A stretch of 64,000 nt of DNA from contig NZ_JAGIXS010000007.1 of the NCBI RefSeq assembly GCF_030014915.1, forward strand, positions 1-64,000, in the 5' to 3' direction. Numbering within the stretch: position 1 is the stretch's first letter; each line of letters begins with the position of its first letter. Below are positions 27,015-36,963 of the stretch, one piece after another. The stretch comes from Pelomonas sp. V22. GTDB lineage: Bacteria; Pseudomonadota; Gammaproteobacteria; Burkholderiales; Burkholderiaceae_C. The position numbers were made by a program, and so were the translations under genes. The notes beneath the pieces are model-generated. The model saw nothing but the letters and a program-made list of their open reading frames with translations, did no database searches and was not told the DNA's origin.

Positions 27015-30000
27015 TTGCGCGCCTGATCCGCTGGTCCGTCGCGAACCGCTTCCTGGTCCTTCTTGCCACCGTGATGCTGCTGGCCGGCGGGCTCTGGGCC
27101 GTGCGCAGCACGCCGATCGATGCCTTGCCGGACTTGTCGGACGTGCAGGTCATCATCCGCACCAGCTATCCCGGCCAGGCCCCGCAGATCGTCGAGAACC
27201 AGGTCACCTATCCGCTGGCCACGACCATGCAGTCCGTGCCTGGCGCCAAGACGGTACGCGGCTTCTCCTTCTTCGGGGACTCCTTCATCTACGTGCTGTT
27301 CGAGGACGGTACCGACCTGTACTGGGCGCGCTCGCGGGTGCTGGAGTACCTGAACCAGGTGCAGGGGCGCCTGCCGGCCAGCGCCAAATCGGCGCTGGGC
27401 CCGGATGCCACCGGCGTGGGCTGGATCTTCCAGTACGCGCTGGTGGATCGAAGCGGCAAGACCGACCTGGCCCAGCTGCGTTCGCTGCAGGACTGGTTCC
27501 TGAAGTTCGAGCTGAAGAGCCTGCCCAACGTGGCGGAGGTGGCCAGTGTCGGCGGCATGGTCAAGCAGTACCAAGTGGTGCTGGATCCGACCCGGCTGGC
27601 GTCTCTCGGTGTGACCCAGACCCAGGTGCGCGACGCGCTGATGGCCGCGAACCAGGAGGCTGGCGGCTCGGTATTGGAGCTCGCCGGCGCCGAGTACATG
27701 GTGCGCGCCAGCGGCTACCTGAAGACGCTGGCCGATTTCCGTGCCGTGCCGGTGGTGGTGCGCGCCGGCGTTCCGGTGCGGCTGGGCGACCTGGCGACGG
27801 TCCAGGTCGGCCCCGAGATGCGACGCGGCATCGCCGAGCTGGACGGCGAGGGCGAGGTGGCCGGCGGTGTCGTCATCCTGCGCTCGGGCAAGAACGCCCA
27901 GGAAACCATCGCTGCGGTGAAGAAACGCCTGGGCGAATTGCAGGCCAGCCTGCCCAAGGGCGTCGAGATCGTCACCGCCTACGACCGCAGCGCGCTGATC
28001 GAGCGGGCCGTCGACAACCTCACCCACAAGCTGGGCGAGGAGTTCATCGTCGTGGCCCTGGTCTGCGTGGTCTTCCTCTGGCACCTGCGCTCGGCCTTGG
28101 TTGCCATCATCTCGCTGCCGCTGGGTGTGCTGGCGGCCTTCGTCGTGATGCGCTACCAGGGCATCAACGCGAACATGATGTCGCTGGGTGGCATTGCGAT
28201 CGCGATCGGCGCGATGGTCGACGCCGCAGTCGTCATGATCGAGAACGCGCACAAGAAGCTGGAGCACTGGCAGCATGCCAACCCCGGAAAGGACCTCGTG
28301 GGCGCCGAGCGCTGGCAGGTCATCACCGAGGCGGCCGAGGAGGTCGGGCCGGCGCTGTTCTTCTCGCTGCTGGTCATCACGCTGTCCTTCATCCCGGTGT
28401 TCACGCTGGAGGCGCAGGAGGGGCGGCTGTTCGGTCCGCTGGCCTTCACCAAGACCTACGCCATGGCGGCGGCGGCCGGGCTGTCGATCACGCTGATCCC
28501 GGTGCTGATGGGCTACTGGATACGCGGACGCATCCCCGACGAGCAGAAGAACCCGCTCACCCGCGCGCTGATCGCCGTCTACCGGCCTGCGCTCGAATGG
28601 GTGCTGCGCTGGCCCAAGGCCACGCTCGGCATCGCCGTAGTGGTGCTGGCGACGACGGCCTGGCCCTTGATGCACCTCGGCGGCGAGTTCCTGCCCAATA
28701 TCGACGAAGGCGACCTGCTCTACATGCCCACGGCCTTGCCGGGCCTGTCGGCCCAGCGCGCCTCTGAATTGCTGCAGCTCAGCAACCGGATGATCCGCAC
28801 CGTGCCCGAGGTCGAGCGCGTGTTCGGAAAGGCCGGCCGCGCCGAGACCGCCACCGATCCGGCACCGCTGGAGATGTTCGAGACGACCGTCAAGCTGAAG
28901 CCACGCGAGCAGTGGCGCGCCGGCATGACGCCGGAAAAGCTGGTCGAGGAACTGGACCGCGCGGTGAAAATCCCCGGCCTGGCCAACATCTGGATCCCGC
29001 CGATCCGCAATCGCGTGGACATGCTGGCCACCGGCATCAAGAGCCCCATCGGCGTCAAGGTGACCGGAGCCGACCTACCGGCGATCGACCGCATGGCCAC
29101 GGCCATCGAGCAGGTGGCCAAGACGGTGCCTGGTGTGTCGTCGGCTCTGGCCGAGCGGCTGACCGGCGGGCGCTATGTCGACGTGCGCATCGACCGAGTG
29201 GCCGCGGGGCGCTACGGTCTCAACGTGGCTGATGTGCAGGCTATCGTGGCTGGCGCCATCGGTGGCGAGAACATTGGCGAGACGGTGGAGGGCCTGGCGC
29301 GCTATCCCATCAGCTTGCGCTACCCGCGCGAATGGCGGGATTCTCCGGAGCGGCTGACCCAGCTACCCATCCTCACCCCGATGGGGCAGCGGATCACGCT
29401 GGGCACCGTGGCCGAAGTGGTCCTGACCATGGGCCCGCCGATGCTGAAGAGCGAGAACGCGCGGCCCTCGGGCTGGGTCTACGTCGACGTGCGCGGCCGG
29501 GACATGGCGGCCGTGGCCCATGATCTGCGCGCGGCGGTCGCGAAGTCGGTCCGACTGGAGCCCGGGGCCAGCGTCGCCTACTCGGGGCAGTTCGAATACC
29601 TGGAGCGCGCCAACGCCCGGTTGAAGGTGGTCGTGCCGGCCACGCTGCTCATCATCTTCGTGCTGCTGTACCTCACGTTCAAGCGCCTGGACGAGGCCGT
29701 GCTCATCATGGCGACCTTGCCGTTCGCGCTGACCGGCGGCATCTGGTTCCTCTACCTGATGGGGATGAATCTGTCGATCGCGACCGGCGTCGGCTTCATC
29801 GCGCTGGCCGGCGTATCGGCGGAGTTCGGCGTGGTGATGCTGATCTACCTGCGACACGCGCTGGAGGCGCGGCTTGCTCCGGGCGAGTTGTTGAGCAAGG
29901 ACGTGCTGTTGGATGCCATCCGTGAAGGGGCTGTGCTGCGAGTACGACCCAAGGCCATGACCGTGGCCGTGATCCTGGCGGGCCTGGTGCCCATCGTCTG

Positions 30001-30148
30001 GGGCAGCGGCACGGGCATCGAGGTGATGAGCCGGATCGCCGCGCCGATGCTGGGCGGGATGGTCAGTGCGCCGCTGCTGTCGCTGTTCTTGATTCCGGCG
30101 GCGTTCTTGCTGAGACGGGCCAGGCGCGAGGCCAAGTCGGATTCTTGA
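27011..30148 (+). CDS. cusA: CusA-type RND Cu(I)/Ag(I) efflux transporter
   Basis: A 1045-residue inner membrane proton antiporter of the heavy-metal RND family. The second-group transmembrane motif reads [19 protein letters not shown], which is the HME4 (monovalent Cu/Ag) signature and differs from the DFGIIVDGAVVIVEN motif of czcA in this window. The N-terminus ([19 protein letters not shown]) and the duplicated twelve-helix plan are complete. Conserved Met residues in the periplasmic cleft cannot be placed without alignment. The start is the ATG overlapping the cusB stop. It ends the operon; a 435-base gap follows before czcI. Confidence 0.95.
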   Translation: MIARLIRWSVANRFLVLLATVMLLAGGLWAVRSTPIDALPDLSDVQVIIRTSYPGQAPQIVENQVTYPLATTMQSVPGAKTVRGFSFFGDSFIYVLFEDGTDLYWARSRVLEYLNQVQGRLPASAKSALGPDATGVGWIFQYALVDRSGKTDLAQLRSLQDWFLKFELKSLPNVAEVASVGGMVKQYQVVLDPTRLASLGVTQTQVRDALMAANQEAGGSVLELAGAEYMVRASGYLKTLADFRAVPVVVRAGVPVRLGDLATVQVGPEMRRGIAELDGEGEVAGGVVILRSGKNAQETIAAVKKRLGELQASLPKGVEIVTAYDRSALIERAVDNLTHKLGEEFIVVALVCVVFLWHLRSALVAIISLPLGVLAAFVVMRYQGINANMMSLGGIAIAIGAMVDAAVVMIENAHKKLEHWQHANPGKDLVGAERWQVITEAAEEVGPALFFSLLVITLSFIPVFTLEAQEGRLFGPLAFTKTYAMAAAAGLSITLIPVLMGYWIRGRIPDEQKNPLTRALIAVYRPALEWVLRWPKATLGIAVVVLATTAWPLMHLGGEFLPNIDEGDLLYMPTALPGLSAQRASELLQLSNRMIRTVPEVERVFGKAGRAETATDPAPLEMFETTVKLKPREQWRAGMTPEKLVEELDRAVKIPGLANIWIPPIRNRVDMLATGIKSPIGVKVTGADLPAIDRMATAIEQVAKTVPGVSSALAERLTGGRYVDVRIDRVAAGRYGLNVADVQAIVAGAIGGENIGETVEGLARYPISLRYPREWRDSPERLTQLPILTPMGQRITLGTVAEVVLTMGPPMLKSENARPSGWVYVDVRGRDMAAVAHDLRAAVAKSVRLEPGASVAYSGQFEYLERANARLKVVVPATLLIIFVLLYLTFKRLDEAVLIMATLPFALTGGIWFLYLMGMNLSIATGVGFIALAGVSAEFGVVMLIYLRHALEARLAPGELLSKDVLLDAIREGAVLRVRPKAMTVAVILAGLVPIVWGSGTGIEVMSRIAAPMLGGMVSAPLLSLFLIPAAFLLRRARREAKSDS

Positions 30149-30583
30149 CGAAGGTTTGTTCCGGAGGGGGCATTGCTGGCCTTCGTGCTTGACGAGATCG
30201 ATTGGCCTTGGCGCCATCGGCGTGAATGGCACCCATGACCGCTTGGGGCAAGAGGAGTCACTGATCCAAGTAGGTCTAGTGGCTGCAATCGCTGCGGACC
30301 TGCCTGCCACTATGTGAACGGCAGGACCAGGCTGGTTGCAGTCATCCACTGCGCTGCATGTCGCTGACAGCTAGCGCTGAGGAGCGGTCCTTCAAGCCCT
30401 TGCCCACCTTGCTGAACTTAGTGCGCGGCGTCACCGAAATACGCACTCACGCAGACCAAAGATGCCCTCCGGCCTCCTGGGGCTCATAGCTAAGACCCAC
30501 TAGCTCCAAGCGCGACATCTTGCCCAGATAGCTCCAAAGGCCTTGATTGCCAAAATCCCGGACCTAGGGATAATCCGGACCCA
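30149..30583. other. Intergenic gap between the cus and czc operons
   Basis: I see no supported gene in these 435 bases. It separates two complete efflux systems that are likely separate acquisitions. The last 40 bases hold a probable promoter for czcI. Short frames of around 40 codons occur but have no recognisable features. Confidence 0.5.
30547..30574 (+). promoter_or_regulatory. Probable sigma70 promoter of czcI-czcCBA
   Basis: TTGCCA at 30547-30552 and GATAAT at 30569-30574 with a 16-bp spacer. Transcription would start around 30581, only about three bases before the czcI ATG at 30584, so the message would be nearly leaderless. A true start further upstream is possible. Confidence 0.45.
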
Positions 30584-30940
30584 ATGAAGCGTCTCATCGC
30601 CATTCTTATTGCTGTGCTGTTGCCACTCCAGCTTGCCTGGGGAGTGGCCGCAACCTATTGCCAGCATGAGACCAGCGTCGTGACGGCCAAGCACTTCGGG
30701 CATCACACCCATGTCCATGAAGCTGCCAAGCAAGATGCTGCCAAGAAGGCCTCACTGAAGCTGCAGATCGACGCCGACTGCAACTTCTGCCATGCCTCCC
30801 CCGGTGGCATGCTGCCCGAACTGAATCCCGTCTCGCCGATCCAGGTGCTCGCACAAGTGCCGGTGCACCTAGGTGACCTAGGCCATCCATCAGCGCCACA
30901 GCGTGCGCCTGAACGCCCTAAATGGTCCCGTCTCGCCTAG
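30584..30940 (+). CDS. czcI: CzcI-like small secreted protein
   Basis: A 118-residue protein matching CzcI, the small regulatory/accessory protein found first in czcICBA operons. The N-terminus is a signal-like helix (LIAILIAVLLPLQLAWGVAA) followed by the CzcI-typical TYCQHE, His-rich HFGHHTHVHE, and CNFCH motifs; the end is PERPKWSRLA. In Cupriavidus, CzcI influences Czc expression, though its mechanism is not well defined. It lies 69 bases before czcC. The C-terminal ERPKW resembles the ERPPR ending of the copper-cluster small proteins. Confidence 0.82.
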   Translation: MKRLIAILIAVLLPLQLAWGVAATYCQHETSVVTAKHFGHHTHVHEAAKQDAAKKASLKLQIDADCNFCHASPGGMLPELNPVSPIQVLAQVPVHLGDLGHPSAPQRAPERPKWSRLA

Positions 30941-31009
30941 TCGGCGAGACGTCTGAACTCCCCTTTGTTCCGTCTCGCCGAATCCCAAGGTTCCAACCGA
31001 TGAGATTCG

Positions 31010-32218
31010 ATGAGAAAACTTCTATTGCCGTTCGGGCTGGCGGCAGCATTGCTCAGCCCTGTTCCCCTCTGGGCGCAAACCACCCTCACGCTTGAGCGCG
31101 CGCTCGATCAGGCACTTTCCCGAAACCCTGCCATTGCGGCTGCGACCAAAGAGGTCGAAGCGACCGAAGGTGCAACGCGCCAAGCCCGCACCTGGCGCAA
31201 TCCAGAACTGAGCACCACGGTCGAGGACGTTCGCAACAACACGCGGACCACCACGGTCACGGTCGATGTGCCCATTGAGCTCGGTGGCAAGCGCACCGCT
31301 CGCATCACCGCCGCAGAACGCGCCGCCAGCCTCGCATCAGCCGAGCTGGACAACGTTCGTGCGGAAGTGCGAGCCCGTGTCATCGCGGCCTTCTTTGACG
31401 TCCTGGTTGCCCAGGAGCGCGCAAAGCTGGCAGGCAGCTCAGCAGGCATTGCGGCTCGCGCCACCGACGCCGTCGGCAAGCGTGTCATTGCAGGCAAGGC
31501 TTCACCCGTCGAGGAGACGCGCGCCAAGGTCGACCAGGCCAACGCGCAGCTCGAATGGGCGGAGGCCAAGTCAGAGCTGCAGACGCTTCGCTTCAGCCTG
31601 GCCACCACCCTTGGCGACAGCGCTCCCGCATTCGACGAGGTGCAAGGTGACGCCAACGCGTTGCCGGGTCGGCCCATGTTTGCAGAGCTGGTGTCGCTGC
31701 TGGAGAGCTCGCCGATGCTCATCATTGGCAGCCTCGAAGCTGAACGACGCAAAGCGTTGGTCGACATCGAGCGCAGCAAGGCGGTACCTGATCTGACCCT
31801 CAGCATGGGTGGCAAGCGCGACGCTTCGACCGGGCGCAATCAAGCCGTCCTGGGCTTCTCCATCCCGTTGCCGTTCTTTGACCGCAACCAGGGCGCCATT
31901 CTTGAGGCTTCCCGCCGAGCGGAGAAGGCCAAGGATGAGTTGCAGATGACGCGCCTGCGGCTGCTCGGCGAGCTGCAGGAAGCATCGAATCGCCTGACGG
32001 TGACGAGTGCTTCTCTGAAGACCTTGCAGGACACCGTGCTGCCGTCCGCCCAGGAAGCCTACGAGGCTGCCAGCAAGGGCTTTGACGCCGGCAAGTTTGG
32101 CTTCCTTGAGGTCATCGATGCCCAGCGCTCCTTGCTGCAGGCACGTACCCGCTACCTGAACACCCTGGCTGGCGCCCATCAAGCTGCTGCCGCCATTGAC
32201 CGCATTACGGGCCGCTAA
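31010..32218 (+). CDS. czcC: CzcC outer membrane factor
   Basis: A 402-residue TolC-family protein serving as outer membrane channel of the Czc pump for cobalt, zinc and cadmium. Signal peptide FGLAAALLSPVPLWAQ, then two efflux repeats (LTLERALDQALSRNPAIAAA; VLGFSIPLPFFDRNQGAI in the second), and the C-terminal FGFLEVIDAQRSLLQARTRY that closely follows CzcC sequences. Length agrees with the family. The ATG at 31010 precedes the signal peptide. czcB starts 12 bases after its stop. Confidence 0.92.
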   Translation: MRKLLLPFGLAAALLSPVPLWAQTTLTLERALDQALSRNPAIAAATKEVEATEGATRQARTWRNPELSTTVEDVRNNTRTTTVTVDVPIELGGKRTARITAAERAASLASAELDNVRAEVRARVIAAFFDVLVAQERAKLAGSSAGIAARATDAVGKRVIAGKASPVEETRAKVDQANAQLEWAEAKSELQTLRFSLATTLGDSAPAFDEVQGDANALPGRPMFAELVSLLESSPMLIIGSLEAERRKALVDIERSKAVPDLTLSMGGKRDASTGRNQAVLGFSIPLPFFDRNQGAILEASRRAEKAKDELQMTRLRLLGELQEASNRLTVTSASLKTLQDTVLPSAQEAYEAASKGFDAGKFGFLEVIDAQRSLLQARTRYLNTLAGAHQAAAAIDRITGR

Positions 32219-32230
32219 GAGGCAACCCAA

Positions 32231-33439
32231 ATGAATATCACCAAGAATCAAAAACTCACCATGGTCGCGGTTGTCGTGGCCGGCCTTGTGGGCGGCGGCG
32301 CCGTCCTCTGGAGCGGCCGCGGCAGCAGTACCGCGCCCCAAGCCGAACACGCGGACTCCCACGAAGGCGAAGAGAAATCCCATGGCGAAGCCAAAGGCGG
32401 CCATGACGAAGAGCGCGTCGTGAAGCTCTCCGCCGAACAGCAAAAGACGGCGGGCATCGTCGTCGCCGTCGCCGGCGGCGGCGACCTCCAAGCTGCCAAC
32501 GACTTCAGTGGCGAAATCCGCTTCAACGAAGACCGGACAGCTCACGTCGTTCCGCGCCTTGGTGGCGTGGCCGAATCTGTCATCGCCAATCTGGGGCAGC
32601 AGGTCCGTGGCGGCCAGGTCCTGGCCGTGATCGCCAGTACCTCGCTGTCGGAGCAACGCAGCGAACTCTTGACGGCCCAACGTCGCCAAGAGGCGGCTCA
32701 GGCGACGTACGAGCGCGAGAAGAAGCTGTGGCAAGAGAAGATCTCGGCCGAGCAGGACTACCTGCAGGCTCAGACGGCACTGCGCGAGGCCAATATCGCT
32801 GTCGACAACGCGCGCCAGAAGCTGGCCGCCATCGGAGCTAGTGTGGCCAGCACAGGACTCAATCGCCTGGAAGTCAAAGCCCCGTTCGATGGAACGGTGG
32901 TTGAGAAGCACCTCTCAAGAGGCGAGTCCGTCAAAGAGGATGCCAGCATCTTCACGATCTCCGACCTGAACTCTGTCTGGGCCGAGTTCGCCGTGGCACC
33001 CAAGGACCTGGCCGTCGTGCGCGTGGGACAAAAGGTCATCGTTTCTTCCTCTGCCTTTGAAGGAAAAGTGCAAGGCACGATTTCCTATGTGGGCTCGCTG
33101 CTCGGCGAGCAGACCCGCACCGCCCGTGCACGCGTGACCTTGGCCAATCCGCAAGGAGCTTGGCGACCAGGCCTGTTCGTGACGGTCAGTGCGCTCGGTG
33201 CTGAGCAGCAAGTGCCTATCGCAGTGCCGGCCGAAGCAATTCAGAGCATCGACAACCAAAGCACGGTCTTCAAGGTGGTGCCGAACGGTTTCGAGCTCGT
33301 CACGGTGAAGACCGGACGGTCGGATGGCAAGTGGGTTGAGATCCTGCAGGGGCTCAAGGCTGGTGACAAGGTCGCCACCAGCAATTCCTACATCCTCAAA
33401 TCGGAGCTCGGCAAGGCCAGCGCCGAGCACGGTCACTGA
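32231..33439 (+). CDS. czcB: CzcB membrane fusion protein
   Basis: A 402-residue periplasmic adaptor for the Czc RND pump. N-terminal anchor (VAVVVAGLVGGGAVLWSG) followed by a His/Glu-rich strip (HADSHEGEEKSHGEAKGGHD) that may collect divalent ions, a biotinyl-lipoyl-like segment with VVPRLGGVAESVIANLGQ, a helical hairpin (YEREKKLWQEKISAEQDYLQ), and the C-terminal barrel. The His-rich strip is typical of CzcB and not of CusB. It is 12 bases before czcA. Confidence 0.93.
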   Translation: MNITKNQKLTMVAVVVAGLVGGGAVLWSGRGSSTAPQAEHADSHEGEEKSHGEAKGGHDEERVVKLSAEQQKTAGIVVAVAGGGDLQAANDFSGEIRFNEDRTAHVVPRLGGVAESVIANLGQQVRGGQVLAVIASTSLSEQRSELLTAQRRQEAAQATYEREKKLWQEKISAEQDYLQAQTALREANIAVDNARQKLAAIGASVASTGLNRLEVKAPFDGTVVEKHLSRGESVKEDASIFTISDLNSVWAEFAVAPKDLAVVRVGQKVIVSSSAFEGKVQGTISYVGSLLGEQTRTARARVTLANPQGAWRPGLFVTVSALGAEQQVPIAVPAEAIQSIDNQSTVFKVVPNGFELVTVKTGRSDGKWVEILQGLKAGDKVATSNSYILKSELGKASAEHGH

Positions 33440-33450
33440 GGAGCGAATCC

Positions 33451-36400
33451 ATGTTTGAAAGACTTATTCGCTTCTGCATCGAGCAGCGCTGGCTGGTCAT
33501 GCTGGCCGTTCTCGGCATCGCCGGACTTGGCCTCTTCAGCTACACCAAGCTGCCCGTTGATGCTGTCGCTGACATTTCCAACGTGCAGGTGGTGGTGAAC
33601 ACGCAAGCCGCCGGCTACTCGCCGCTTGAGACTGAACAGCGCATCACCTTTCCTATCGAAACGGTGATGGCAGGCCTGCCTGGTCTGGAGCAGACACGCT
33701 CCTTGTCTCGCTACGGCTTGTCGCAGGTCACGGTCATCTTCAAGGATGGGACCGACATCTACTTCGCGCGCCAGCTGGTCAATCAGCGCACCCAGGAAGC
33801 TCGCGACCGTCTGCCAGCGGGTATCGCGCCCACCATGGGACCGATCTCTACCGGCCTTGGGGAAATCTACCTTTGGACGGTAGAGGCTGAGCCCGGCGCC
33901 AAGAAGGCTGACGGCTCGCCCTACACGGCCACAGACCTGCGCGAGATCCAGGACTGGGTCATCAAGCCGCAACTGCGCAACGTCAAAGGCGTCACGGAGA
34001 TCAACTCCATTGGCGGCTTCGAGAAGCAGTACGTGGTCGCGCCGAACCTGGAGCGACTCTCGGCCTATGGCCTGAGCCTGGCGGATGTGGTCAATGCGCT
34101 TGAGAAGAACAACTCAAGCCAAGGCGCTGGCTACATTGAGCGCAAGGGCGAGCAGTACCTGGTGCGGGCGCCTGGCCAAGTCCAGTCCATGGACGACATG
34201 CGGGACATCATCATCGGTACCGCTCAAGGGCAACCGATCCGCGTGCGGGACATTGGCGATGTGGAGCTGGGTCGCGAACTGCGCACGGGCGCGGCGACGG
34301 AGAACGGCAAGGAAGTCGTGCTCGGCACTGTCTTCATGCTGATGGGTGAGAACAGCCGTTCAGTCTCGCGCGCTGTCGATAAGCAGATGGAATCGATCAA
34401 CAAGACACTGCCTGCGGGCGTCAAGGCGATCACGGTCTACGACCGGACCACCCTGGTCGATAAGGCGGTTCGCACCGTTCAGAAGAATCTGATCGAGGGC
34501 GCCGCGCTGGTCGTCGCCGTGCTGTTCTTGTTCCTCGGCAACATTCGTGCGGCACTCATCACCGCCATGGTGATTCCCTTGTCGATGCTGTTCACCTTCA
34601 CGGGCATGGTGAAGGCCGGCATCAGCGCCAACTTGATGAGCCTGGGTGCGCTGGACTTCGGCATCATCGTGGACGGCGCCGTCGTGATCGTGGAGAACTG
34701 CGTCCGACGCCTGGCGCATGCCCAGGAGCACAAGGGACGCGCCTTGACGCGCAACGAGCGCTTCCATGAGGTGTTCGCTGCTGCTCGTGAGGCCCGCCGC
34801 CCACTGCTGTTCGGGCAGCTCATCATCATGGTGGTCTACATCCCGATCCTGGCGCTCACCGGCGTCGAGGGAAAGATGTTCCACCCCATGGCCTACACGG
34901 TGCTGCTGGCGCTGCTCGGCGCGATGTTGTTGTCGGTGACCTTCGTGCCGGCGGCCGTGGCGCTATTCATGGGTAACCGGGTGGCTGAGAAAGAGAACCG
35001 CCTGATGCAATGGGCGGAGCGCCGCTACAAGCCGCTGCTGGCCAGCTCGCTCGGCAATGCACCCGTCGTGCTGACGGCGGCCGCCGTGCTCGTGGTCTTC
35101 TGCGGCGCGGTAGCCACGAGGCTGGGCTCCGAGTTCGTCCCAAACCTGAACGAAGGTGACTTCGCGATCCAGGCGTTGCGCATCCCCGGCACCAGCCTGA
35201 CCCAATCGGTCGAGATGCAGAAGCAGCTGGAGTCTCACCTCAAGGCCAAGTTCCCTGAGATCGAGCGCATCTTTGCCCGAACCGGTACCGCAGAGATCGC
35301 GGCGGACCCGATGCCACCGAACATCTCGGATGGCTACATCATGCTCAAGCCCACAGACCAGTGGCCGACCCCGCGCAAGACGCGGGACGAGTTGCTGGCC
35401 GCCATTCGGGAGGAAGCAGACAAGGTTCCCGGGAACAACTATGAGTTCTCGCAGCCGATCCAGCTTCGCTTCAATGAGCTGATCTCTGGTGTTCGCTCCG
35501 ATGTGGCGGTGAAGGTCTTCGGTGACGATAACGATGTGCTGAACGAGACGGCCGGCAAGATCGCGCAGGTGCTTCAGGCCGTGCCCGGCGCTACCGAGGT
35601 CAAGGTCGAGCAGACCACGGGCTTACCCATGCTAACGGTCAACATCGACCGGTCCAAGGCAACGCGCTATGGACTGAACATGACCGATGTTCAAGACGCT
35701 GTGGCCACTGCCATTGGCGGCCGAGAGGCCGGCACGTTCTTCCAGGGGGATCGCCGCTTCCAGATGCTCGTCCGTTTGCCGGACGCACAGCGCGAGAACA
35801 TGGAGGCGCTGCGCCGACTGCCCGTGCCGCTGCCCAGAGGAAGTGCCGAGGGGCGAGTCACCTATGTACCGCTGTCCGAGGTTGCTTCACTGGAGCTGGC
35901 ACCCGGCCCCAACCAGGTGTCGCGAGAGAACGGGAAGCGCCGCATCGTCGTCAGCGCGAACGTGACCGGGCGAGACCTGGGCTCCTTTGTGACTGACGCG
36001 CAGACGGCCATCGATCAGAAGATCAAGGTGCCGACTGGCTACTGGACCACCTGGGGCGGTACCTTCGAGCAACTGCAATCTGCGACCCAGCGCCTGCAGA
36101 TCGTCGTGCCCTTGTCGCTCTTGATGGTGTTCGTGCTGCTGTTCGCCATGTTCGGCAATGCGAAGGACGGTCTGCTGGTGTTCACCGGCATCCCGTTTGC
36201 CCTCACGGGCGGCGTGCTGGCGCTGTGGATGCGCGGGATTCCGTTGTCGATCTCGGCTGCCGTGGGCTTCATTGCGCTGTCCGGGGTGGCGGTGTTGAAC
36301 GGCTTGGTGATGCTGTCCTTCATTCGCAGCCTGCGCGAGGAAGGCCGAACTGTCGATGAAGCCGTGAGCGAAGGCGCGCTGACGCGACTGCGACCTGTCC

Positions 36401-36636
36401 TGATGACGGCATTGGTGGCCTCTCTGGGCTTCGTGCCCATGGCCTTGGCAACCGGCACCGGTGCTGAAGTTCAAAGGCCTTTGGCGACGGTGGTGATCGG
36501 CGGCATCTTGTCGTCAACAGCGCTCACCTTGCTCGTCCTTCCGATCCTTTATCGATGGGCGCACAGGCGAGACGACACGGAGGTGGCTGCGGACGAAGAG
36601 GTCCCAGCCGCCGCAGAAAAGCTCGCTGCGCATTGA
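33451..36636 (+). CDS. czcA: CzcA RND divalent cation efflux transporter
   Basis: A 1061-residue inner membrane proton antiporter. The fourth transmembrane helix carries DFGIIVDGAVVIVEN, the HME1 signature of Czc-type (Zn, Co, Cd) pumps with the acidic residues needed for proton coupling. The N-terminus (LIRFCIEQRWLVMLAVLGIA) and the conserved TGLGEIYLWTVE region match the family; length is normal. The C-terminal cytoplasmic tail is short and acidic. A strong intrinsic terminator follows 7 bases after the stop, separating it from the czcP-like gene. Confidence 0.95.
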   Translation: MFERLIRFCIEQRWLVMLAVLGIAGLGLFSYTKLPVDAVADISNVQVVVNTQAAGYSPLETEQRITFPIETVMAGLPGLEQTRSLSRYGLSQVTVIFKDGTDIYFARQLVNQRTQEARDRLPAGIAPTMGPISTGLGEIYLWTVEAEPGAKKADGSPYTATDLREIQDWVIKPQLRNVKGVTEINSIGGFEKQYVVAPNLERLSAYGLSLADVVNALEKNNSSQGAGYIERKGEQYLVRAPGQVQSMDDMRDIIIGTAQGQPIRVRDIGDVELGRELRTGAATENGKEVVLGTVFMLMGENSRSVSRAVDKQMESINKTLPAGVKAITVYDRTTLVDKAVRTVQKNLIEGAALVVAVLFLFLGNIRAALITAMVIPLSMLFTFTGMVKAGISANLMSLGALDFGIIVDGAVVIVENCVRRLAHAQEHKGRALTRNERFHEVFAAAREARRPLLFGQLIIMVVYIPILALTGVEGKMFHPMAYTVLLALLGAMLLSVTFVPAAVALFMGNRVAEKENRLMQWAERRYKPLLASSLGNAPVVLTAAAVLVVFCGAVATRLGSEFVPNLNEGDFAIQALRIPGTSLTQSVEMQKQLESHLKAKFPEIERIFARTGTAEIAADPMPPNISDGYIMLKPTDQWPTPRKTRDELLAAIREEADKVPGNNYEFSQPIQLRFNELISGVRSDVAVKVFGDDNDVLNETAGKIAQVLQAVPGATEVKVEQTTGLPMLTVNIDRSKATRYGLNMTDVQDAVATAIGGREAGTFFQGDRRFQMLVRLPDAQRENMEALRRLPVPLPRGSAEGRVTYVPLSEVASLELAPGPNQVSRENGKRRIVVSANVTGRDLGSFVTDAQTAIDQKIKVPTGYWTTWGGTFEQLQSATQRLQIVVPLSLLMVFVLLFAMFGNAKDGLLVFTGIPFALTGGVLALWMRGIPLSISAAVGFIALSGVAVLNGLVMLSFIRSLREEGRTVDEAVSEGALTRLRPVLMTALVASLGFVPMALATGTGAEVQRPLATVVIGGILSSTALTLLVLPILYRWAHRRDDTEVAADEEVPAAAEKLAAH

Positions 36637-36643
36637 TGACGTT

Positions 36644-36679
36644 GAAGGCTGCAGGACCCGTGTTTTGCAGCCTTCTTTT
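36644..36679 (+). terminator. Rho-independent terminator of the czc operon
   Basis: A perfect 10-bp stem, GAAGGCTGCA (36644-36653) and TGCAGCCTTC (36666-36675), with a 12-base loop, followed by TTTT. It begins seven bases after the czcA stop codon. Confidence 0.85.
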
Positions 36680-36740
36680 GTCATGAGCTTCGCAATGAAC
36701 TGTTTTGCTTACGAGAACACGAGAACCAAGTGGATTGATC

Positions 36741-36929
36741 TTGAGCCTTGTCCGCCTGTGCTCCGACGAGTGCCCAGTTGCCGACTACCTGCTCGGCTGC
36801 TTGATTGTGTTCGCCGCTTTGGCTGTTGCGCTCTTCGCGCATCAGCTCTATGTCCACCGGCGCCAAAGGAGAGACCGAAGGCGCGGGACTATCAAGCGGC
36901 GACGTCGAAACAAGAGGTGGCTGCCATAG
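36741..36929 (+). CDS. Possible small single-helix membrane protein
   Basis: A weak candidate in the 327-base gap between czcA and the P-type ATPase. From a TTG at 36741 it would encode about 62 residues: a short N-terminal part with one Cys, one clear hydrophobic helix (YLLGCLIVFAALAVALFAH) and a strongly basic tail (HRRQRRDRRRG). The positive-inside layout is what a real small membrane protein would show, and the gene is right before a P-type ATPase. No family is recognised and no good ribosome site is seen. The same frame opens at 36705 with another candidate start. Confidence 0.3.
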   Translation: MSLVRLCSDECPVADYLLGCLIVFAALAVALFAHQLYVHRRQRRDRRRGTIKRRRRNKRWLP

Positions 36930-36963
36930 CAGCTGCCGACCTATCTAGGAAAGTGAAATCGCA

